A DNA stretch of 64,000 nt, from positions 96,446,794 through 96,510,793 of the forward strand of contig OW240913.1 in assembly GCA_933207985.1 (NCBI GenBank), in the 5' to 3' direction. Below the pieces are notes generated by a model that saw only the letters and a program-made list of their open reading frames with translations, was not told the origin of the DNA and did no database searches. Shown one piece after another: positions 57,444 to 64,000 of this stretch. A program made the translations under genes and the position numbers. Each line of letters begins with the position of its first letter. Positions within the stretch are counted from its first letter, which is position 1. This DNA is from Pelobates cultripes (taxonomy: Eukaryota > Chordata > Amphibia > Anura > Pelobatidae).

Positions 57444-57693
57444 AATAACAAAACTTCTACTTCTACAAAATATGAAAAGGAAACTTAACACGTTAGAAAA
57501 TATGAAAAGAAAACTTATCCTTAATAACACCTAATATCCTCCAGTGGGTGCACAGATTTATTTTACAAATGGAAAGGACTCAAACCTTTCAATCACTAAT
57601 GGGTCTAACCCACCCCACACTTACTTAAGGGATCTCCAGAGAGGGGTAAGCAGAAATAACTTAAATGACTTGGCTACTCACCACTCTGTGGAG
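57444..57693 (-). other. Leader of the minus-strand provirus
   Basis: About 250 bp between PBS and gag, where a packaging signal and splice donor are expected. None could be fixed by eye. Confidence 0.5.
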
Positions 57694-57711
57694 ATCCCAC
57701 TTCTGCCACCA
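57694..57711 (-). promoter_or_regulatory. Primer binding site, possibly tRNA-Leu
   Basis: In provirus sense, TGGTGGCAGAAGTGGGAT starts three bases after the 5' LTR. Its complement ends ...CACTTCTGCCACCA, close to the 3' end of a vertebrate tRNA-Leu (one mismatch to the CAA isoacceptor as I recall it). The primer identity is tentative. Confidence 0.6.
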
Positions 57712-57714
57712 GAT

Positions 57715-58080
57715 TGTTGGGGGTTAACTTTTCTTCCTGTAGCAGATACTAGAAATTTGGGCCCATCCGTGCACTCCACCTTTAGATATGGACGTCCAGG
57801 TGGTTATCTTTTACTGAATCAGTACGCAACACAGTATGTCAGTTCAAGACGACCACACTTTACTTTGAGACAGCTGCACATATTTATGGATAGAGGTTAC
57901 AGCAGAAAGCAAGGTAACAAGATTACATCAGCTAAACACGACATTGCTTATTCAGCAACCAACAACATGTATTTCTGGTGGTGAGGTCAAAAGGTTATCT
58001 CATTGATGGTCGGCAACTAGACTATTTCAAGAATAAGCTTGCCCATTTATAGTAGTCATGTATTTCATTTTAACCCCTCA
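57715..58080 (-). repeat. 5' LTR of the minus-strand provirus (366 bp)
   Basis: It begins TGAGGGGTT in provirus sense and ends CCCCAACA. It pairs with 31686-32078 and is followed on the plus strand by gaggt. Confidence 0.9.
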
Positions 58081-58085
58081 GAGGT

Positions 58086-58296
58086 CATTTAGTTACTCCA
58101 ATGAACAAATGGCGGTCATTTAGTTACTCCAATGGGTCAGAGTAGAACCCGTCTAGGGGGGTCTACCTTGACGTTGGCAGACGGGCATTCCCTCCAGTGG
58201 CCAATGGAGTAACAAAATGACCTCCATTTGTTTAAATATACATAGGGATTAAGGAGAGAGTGCAGGTAACTTTTTTTTCTTTGGTTTTTACTATAG
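58086..58296. repeat. Remainder of the inverted-repeat element hosting the provirus
   Basis: 58086-58135 continues the left arm and holds two direct copies of GTCATTTAGTTACTCCAATG. 58206-58296 is the right arm, the reverse complement of 31611-31685 with minor changes. Confidence 0.6.
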
Positions 58297-58299
58297 AAC

Positions 58300-60110
58300 A
58301 TTTTGATTTGGGGGTAGGTTAGGATAAGTCCTCCATAACCCCAAAGAGACCTTAACTCAAACCTTCCAGGCATAATCCTAACTAATCCTAAATGCAGTAT
58401 TATAAAAATGTAGCAGGTACTGTAATTATGCCCTATATTATAAATGGTTACCATAGCCATATCATACTCATTTTACTATGACAACATAATAGAATCTCTG
58501 AAAATGATAGTAACTTTTTAAAAATGCATAGAGATTTAAATCCCCACATTTTTAAAGTTATAATTTTTCTACATTTCCTGTTTCTATCATCGGATCAGAT
58601 CTGTCAAATACATGTTTTTCAATGCATTTTATACAGTTGATTGGTAATGATAAATGAATATCAAAACATTTAAGACCTTATGTCTTTCAATGGGAATTAC
58701 AGTCCAAAGTTTGTATTCTTCTTTTTGAATTATCTTAATGATATGAGTACAATTGGTCTATTTATCATAGTTTAAAAATAAAGACAGAATCACTTTCCAG
58801 CAATTAGAAGTTATTTTTAAGGGTTTTTAAGACCCATCATGACATTTGTCTACCTGACAATACATATGATTTCATACTCGGTAAAGTACTTTTACTTCAG
58901 ATGTGATAGTTTATAATAATCATTTGAGATTAGTAAAACAGCCCTGAATAACAAAAATATGTATTACTTCACAAGTAATATAGGCAAGGATTCTGTATAT
59001 GTTTTTCCATCGAGATCTATAGTAATAAAAATTGCAGAATTGTGATTATCTGTTTATTATAACTTTTTGTAATATAATAATAACAAAGTATTTAACTTGG
59101 AAAGGTACATTCAGATTGCTATGGTTTTCAAGTACTTCCTGGGGATATTACTATTACCCAATTTATCTACCTCGGAAGGATAACCCCAAGGGTTGAACAG
59201 ATTCTACTGATAATGCATTAGCCCACTGAGCTATCTCAAAAGTGTAATATCATGTTAGAGTGATCAAGTATTCTAATAATGTGTGCACAATATATAACTA
59301 AGGGGGGAAAATACTATGGTTTTAGTATTATGAGCATAATTGTTATGAAAATACACAAAAAGTTTAATATGTATACATCCAAATATTTTAGAAGGTCTGT
59401 AAATTGTAAATCTGCCAGATTTGGATCAGTTGGGTTATTGGCCCAAATTCCAATTTCTGAACCCTAGGTGGCAGAATCTCATGGGTATAAACAAGAACAC
59501 ACCCAAATATACTTGTTTTCATTTGTGGTTTGGAGCACTAACACCATAAAATAAAATAGGTTGGAATGAAGAAAAGGCAATTTTTTGGGGTGCTGGAAGC
59601 AAATAAGCAACTCAGTTGCCATGATGCCCCAATGAAGAGGGCTGGATCATCTATCCTATCCAATCCAGAGGTAGCAAAAAAAAAAAATGATCGATTGTTA
59701 GGGACAGCCACTAAGTGCTGGTTTTATTCACAGATATAGTGAAGTAACCAACAGAGGGTGAAAAAGGAAGAGCAATAAAATATCTATACTTACAAACCAG
59801 ATTCTTACACACACTTTAACTGTAGCTACTAAGCAAGGAAGACCAGGCCAGCTAGTAAGAAATACTGTGTGTTTATCTTTTCTCTGGCATTGCAGCAATC
59901 TACTGGATGCATTTAGTGTCTGCATTAAAATCTGTGCTTTTGCATCCAAATCATATACAAAGTATAGGATTCAGAATATTCACAAAATACTGATATTAAA
60001 CTGAATAGGGACCAAATGAATCCAGCAGGATGCACATTTCAAACTCTCATTTACTTGCTTTTTTGCCATCAAGCTAATAGCTAAAAAAAAACCAAAAAAA
60101 AACTTCTACA
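58300..60110. other. AT-rich non-genic DNA
   Basis: No gene was recognised. About 59695-59800 resembles 19150-19250 (an AAGTGCTGGTTTTATTCACAGAT / AAAAAGGAAGAGCAATAAAA word pair), so it belongs to a dispersed repeat. Confidence 0.35.
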
Positions 60111-60125
60111 GTGCAAGAGTTAATT

Positions 60126-60165
60126 ATGTGGTGGCTGGCCAGCTCTTGCTAGCCAGCCACCACAT
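60126..60165. repeat. Perfect 14-bp-arm hairpin
   Basis: ATGTGGTGGCTGGC and GCCAGCCACCACAT enclose a 12-nt loop. An (AAAT)n run follows at 60168-60192. Confidence 0.75.
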
Positions 60166-60192
60166 ATAAAAAATAAATAAATAAATAAATTT

Positions 60193-63100
60193 AAAGCTAA
60201 TTAGGGTCAGTAAGGCACTCATATTACTAAAAGGTAGGTTTAAAATTGTCATATGTCCCCACCACTTATGTAGTAGGTGGGGGCATGGACATTTAAAACT
60301 AGCAATTGGGCAGTCTTTGTAAAATAACATGGGCATCATGTAAGCAACATTAAAAAAATAAAACAGGGTGGACAGATATTTTTTTAATAAAATAAATGTA
60401 GGGACATTCTTATGTTCAGCCACCCATGACAGTGTGTTGGGGCTATTATAATATTAATAATAGCCTCCCCAGGCTTCCATGCATTGGTGGCGGGTGAGGA
60501 CCCTAGTATTCATATTCAGGTGGGTGACCTGGTGTTCTCTCCAGCTTCAATTCATGGGTGGTAGGTCGAAGCTATAATTAATTAATTAAACTAAGTTTGG
60601 ATAAGCATGCTATTGTTCTAGTCCACAGCCTAGGGGATTAAAGATTCCCAATCCCCTAGCAACTCCTCATTAAAAATAAAAAGGCATACCTACCCTTTCA
60701 CCCTTAGAATTGCTAGCAGCTAAATAGTTTGTATTTAGTCCAGTTTTGGGTCTGGGTTTGAAGCATTCCAGAGCCCGGATTTCAGGATTGCAAAACATTG
60801 TTGAATAAAGTTAACAATGTCTGGATTTTTCAGTCTGAAAGACCTTGTATGGAATGGAGCAAACCATATAGCTACATATGATTGCGCTGTCATTAGCTTT
60901 AAACATGTAGTAGGCATACTTCCACCTGCCACCGGCAAGTGGGTGCATAGGGAGAGTGAAATGCCAGCCTTGCAGTAATATGGGGTACCTCATAAAAATA
61001 TAGGGCAGCTAGTTTAGCTCTCACACACAACTGAGAGTTTTTTTTACTATTTGTCCACTGGTTGCACTGCCAGCAAGCAAACAGTTCAGATTTTTTAAAA
61101 ATGCAGGAAAGATTTTTAAAGCATTCTATCCTGATTTCAGCAGTTTGTCGGTTTTTGAATTGCAAAATACATACATTGTGGAATAGTATAATCACTGCCT
61201 GTATTTTGCAATCTTAATGGCCTTGTATGCAGCCAGATGGTTTTGCCCTACCTGATTTGGAATTTGGTGACTTACCTCAAAGGTTTATCTTTATTCGTAT
61301 CTAGCTAACAGCTTCTGCCAGGAGGACTTTACACTACTTTGAGTGGGATGAAGGGGATTGTCATCTTGTCAGACTAGCTTATCTATTTATTAACTTTTTT
61401 TTTTTTTTTTTTTATAAATTACTTAGTGGCAAACATACATATATACAGCAAAAAACACTGGTCACAAAAGGCCTACATTATTTGATATAATGTAAATAAT
61501 TTTATTTAAGTTTTAACAATTTTATATCATATACAACATATGCTTAATAACATGTATAAAAAATTAATTAAGGGTAAAATAAACAGAGCAAAGGGTAAAT
61601 TCATATGACTGAAGGGAAATAATATAAACGTAAATTGTGGACAATTATGACCAATTGAAGTAATTGTTTTAAACATTCTTTATATATTTTCTTATAATGA
61701 TTTATTTTTGTATTTTTTCTTGGTCACTTATAACATATATAAAAAAATATATATATTTACTTTAAATGTTCTATTTACTTTTAATTTTACAATTTTACAC
61801 CAAAAAAAATGTGTTGGGCATTGTCAGGGCATGGGAAAGGGGGTGGGTGTGACAATATTTTATAAATAGTCAATCAATCAAACTCTTTCTCCAATTTATT
61901 TTGGCCTAAGGGAGGATATATTATCCATCAAACTGATCAAGATACTACATTTGGATATCATTATTATAGTTTCTTGATAATTAAATATTGAGTTTACAAT
62001 AGAGTATAATTCTGAAATTCTAATATCACTTGCTTCTGTCAAATGGTTAAATTAGATATTTTCCACAAATTCTTTCAAGCACTTTATTATGGAGTCCAAA
62101 ACATTTTTTTCCCATATCGTTAAGAAGTCACTAAAAACCTGACTTTTATCAGATAATTGTGTCTTGTATGTTTTACCTAATTTCATCCAAAGAATTGAGG
62201 ATGACTTCAGATTACCCATTGCTTTGGCTTCTATAATGAACTATATTTCTTTTTCCATAGTTGTTAACTTCAGTTAAAAGGCATTGCTGTGGTTTGTGGT
62301 GTTCGATTAATTAGTTTGACCAAAGGGTTTCACGTAGATGGCTGCCAACTATGTGCTTCAAAGAGCACCAAGATGACCGCCGGTCCTTGTGTAACCTCGT
62401 TACACTAACAATAGACATCACCTAGTTACACTAACAATAGAGTTAATGGAAGCCCACATATATTTGCAAGCATTCAAAACCAACCCTTTTATTTTGTACA
62501 GCTATAATTTAGATATTAGCTGCATAAGGTATTTTGGCAGAGTTATATCCTAACATGTAACGACCAATCATTCAGAGTGCAGCAAAAGATAATGTTTAAT
62601 AAAAAGAAGTTAACGAAAATATAACAAATATTAATAAACATATTCTAGCTAAACACTTGTAATACTAACTAGACAATTATCCTTTGCATTACTAATCGTA
62701 TACTTCATATGATTGAATTTAAAACATATCAAAGGCTATCCAAGCAATTTAATCTAAACACAAGTATAAAAGCTGCAACAAAATTATACAACCCAGGCTC
62801 TTGGATAAAATGGAGATAAAAGTTTCTGCCGCTCTGGATACATCAAACTCCATGTCCTGGATAAAAAATATGGTCCTAGAACATATACTTGCAGCCTTAG
62901 AATACAGTCATTGTTGATTGTGCCCCTGTAACATTGCTGATATCCCCAGTGTACTCCAAAAACCAACTGGCAAAACCTCTACAAAACAGCTTCATAATAA
63001 CCATAGTAATATGTCCTTCCTTCCATCCTACTCCCTACACATCAACCTGCATCCTGATTCTGAACAGGTTAAATTGGTTTGCTAATTAACATTTTCAGTG

Positions 63101-63810
63101 CTTAAAACTGGCAAATATGCAGGGAATATCTGTTAAATGGTGAACTAATAACTTTGGGATTTATGAGAGTAAAAGCACAAATATTGTGTTGAAATTTTAT
63201 TTTTCATGTCCATAACAGACATGAACAGACATATTTGCATAGTAGTAATGGGAGATATTTGGGAATCCCAGTTCACCATTTTAACCTTTTTTTGAGTTAA
63301 TGATTTATTCTTGGCTTGCTTATTACCTCACAATATGGAGGCCAAAAAGCTAGAATGAATAGTAATCCTAGCACTATAGTTCCCTCTGACCCCATTCTAC
63401 TTTTTTCTGACTGTGTTCAGTCCAGTCAATGCAGTGAAGATGTGTGACCAATGAAGTACTATACAGTGTTTCTTAACATCAAATGCAATATAACTACCGT
63501 AGTAAATTCACCAAGCACCAACCCATCTTTTGACACAAACACCTATTTATGCTATTCTGCCACAGCCACCAACTGTAGCAGCATGTCCGTTAAGTCTAAT
63601 TCACCATCCAGGAGATAATTGGGTGTTTCTCAGTTTTTCATGCTGCAATAACAGAACTGTAGTTTTGTCCTAGTGAAGTGTTTTTTTTTTTTTTTTTCAT
63701 GTGATATGGAAGCTTTGTTTCCATATGGGAATAATCTGATTATGTTGCTCTCGCAATTTTACTGAGAGGATGAAAAACATAATTTAGTGGCCAGACAAGT
63801 AAAGAGTAAG
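60193..63810. other. AT-rich non-genic DNA
   Basis: Contains a poly(T) run at 61389-61413, another at 63680-63698, and a short direct repeat of AGTTACACTAACAATAGA-type sequence near 62398-62444. No gene recognised. Confidence 0.35.
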
Positions 63811-63814
63811 AGGG

Positions 63815-63972
63815 TTATTTACTAAAGTGACATTCAAAGTGATTGATAAATTTAAAGTCAAAATAGCCAAAATGGAAAAATTGTGTGTCAGCTATGCTTT
63901 CAAATCAGCTATTTTGGCTTTAAATGGTAAATTCACTTTGCACTCACTTTGAATTTTTACTTTAGTAAATAA
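63815..63972. mobile_element. Palindromic MITE (about 158 bp)
   Basis: TTATTTACTAAAGT at the left end pairs with ACTTTAGTAAATAA at the right end. The interior has further complementary blocks (TCAAAATAGCCAAAAT with ATTTTGGCTTTA). This is typical of a small non-autonomous DNA element; the superfamily is unassigned. Confidence 0.6.
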
Positions 63973-64000
63973 TTTTGTATGTTGAATGTTGTGATGGGGA

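Larger units (their letters stand above)
31686..58080 (-). mobile_element. Endogenous gammaretrovirus-like provirus, nested
   Basis: LTRs at 31686-32078 and 57715-58080 begin TG and end CA in element sense and are flanked by the perfect 5-bp duplication gaggt (31681-31685 and 58081-58085). On the minus strand the order is LTR, PBS, gag, pro, RT, RNase H, integrase, env, LTR. Three later elements sit inside: a solo LTR (34739-35739), a Penelope-like element (35780-40351) and a retrovirus-like element (41463-53893). Without them the provirus is about 8.4 kb, normal for a retrovirus. The PPPPY motif, UAG between gag and pro, a CWIC motif in SU and CX6CC in TM all point to a class I, gamma-type lineage. 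All genes are broken. The LTRs differ by roughly 4% by eye plus a 27-bp indel, so insertion is not recent. Confidence 0.9.

Overview
The window reads as intergenic DNA from a large, transposon-rich vertebrate genome, most likely an amphibian and probably a frog. The reasons are the mix of L1-Tx1 and CR1/Rex-like LINEs, a Penelope-like element with a GIY-YIG domain, a Ngaro-type tyrosine-recombinase retrotransposon, hAT and Tc1/mariner elements, and several endogenous retrovirus (ERV) lineages, in AT-rich DNA. I found no host protein-coding exon, tRNA, rRNA or CRISPR array. Nearly every long open frame belongs to a mobile element or is low-complexity noise. The species assignment is inference.

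Layout. 1-280 is a Tc1 transposase scrap. 1300-3320 is a broken CR1/Rex-like LINE. 3775-7590 is a broken L1-Tx1 LINE split by a solo LTR (3880-5052). 7815-8030 is another L1 scrap. 8030-15160 is AT-rich non-genic DNA. 15170-16919 is a non-autonomous hAT element with an exact 8-bp target duplication. 19498-20591 is a second solo LTR, followed by a Tc1-type transposase relic. 21144-27419 is a decayed Ngaro-like element whose A1...B1-A2-B2 split direct repeats are still intact. 27480-30065 holds a Penelope-like remnant, LINE scraps and a second hAT element (28520-29329).

31686-58080 is the centre of interest. It is a minus-strand gammaretrovirus-like provirus of about 8.4 kb (LTR, PBS, gag with PPPPY, an in-frame UAG before protease, pol, gamma-type env, LTR; target duplication gaggt) that has been swollen to 26.4 kb by three later insertions. 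They are (i) a solo LTR in integrase (34739-35739, duplication attgt); (ii) a Penelope-like element (35780-40351, 17-bp duplication) with an 821-codon RT/GIY-YIG frame and a hammerhead-like motif; and (iii) a young, nearly complete plus-strand retrovirus-like element (41463-53893, duplication gctg) with 1.6-kb LTRs, gag, protease, pol and a fusion-glycoprotein-like env. The host provirus frames can be followed across each insertion.

The plus-strand element (iii) is the best candidate for something little described. It has a retrovirus-style tandem of an old and a second RNase H, a tandemly duplicated protease whose second copy has lost the catalytic triplet, a UUUUUUA slippery heptamer at the end of gag, a Gag without a CCHC knuckle, and a class-I-fusion-like Env (RPKR, hydrophobic peptide, coiled coil). 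It has only a few single-base breaks and near-identical LTRs, so it inserted recently. 58300-64000 is AT-rich non-genic DNA with a few palindromic repeats.
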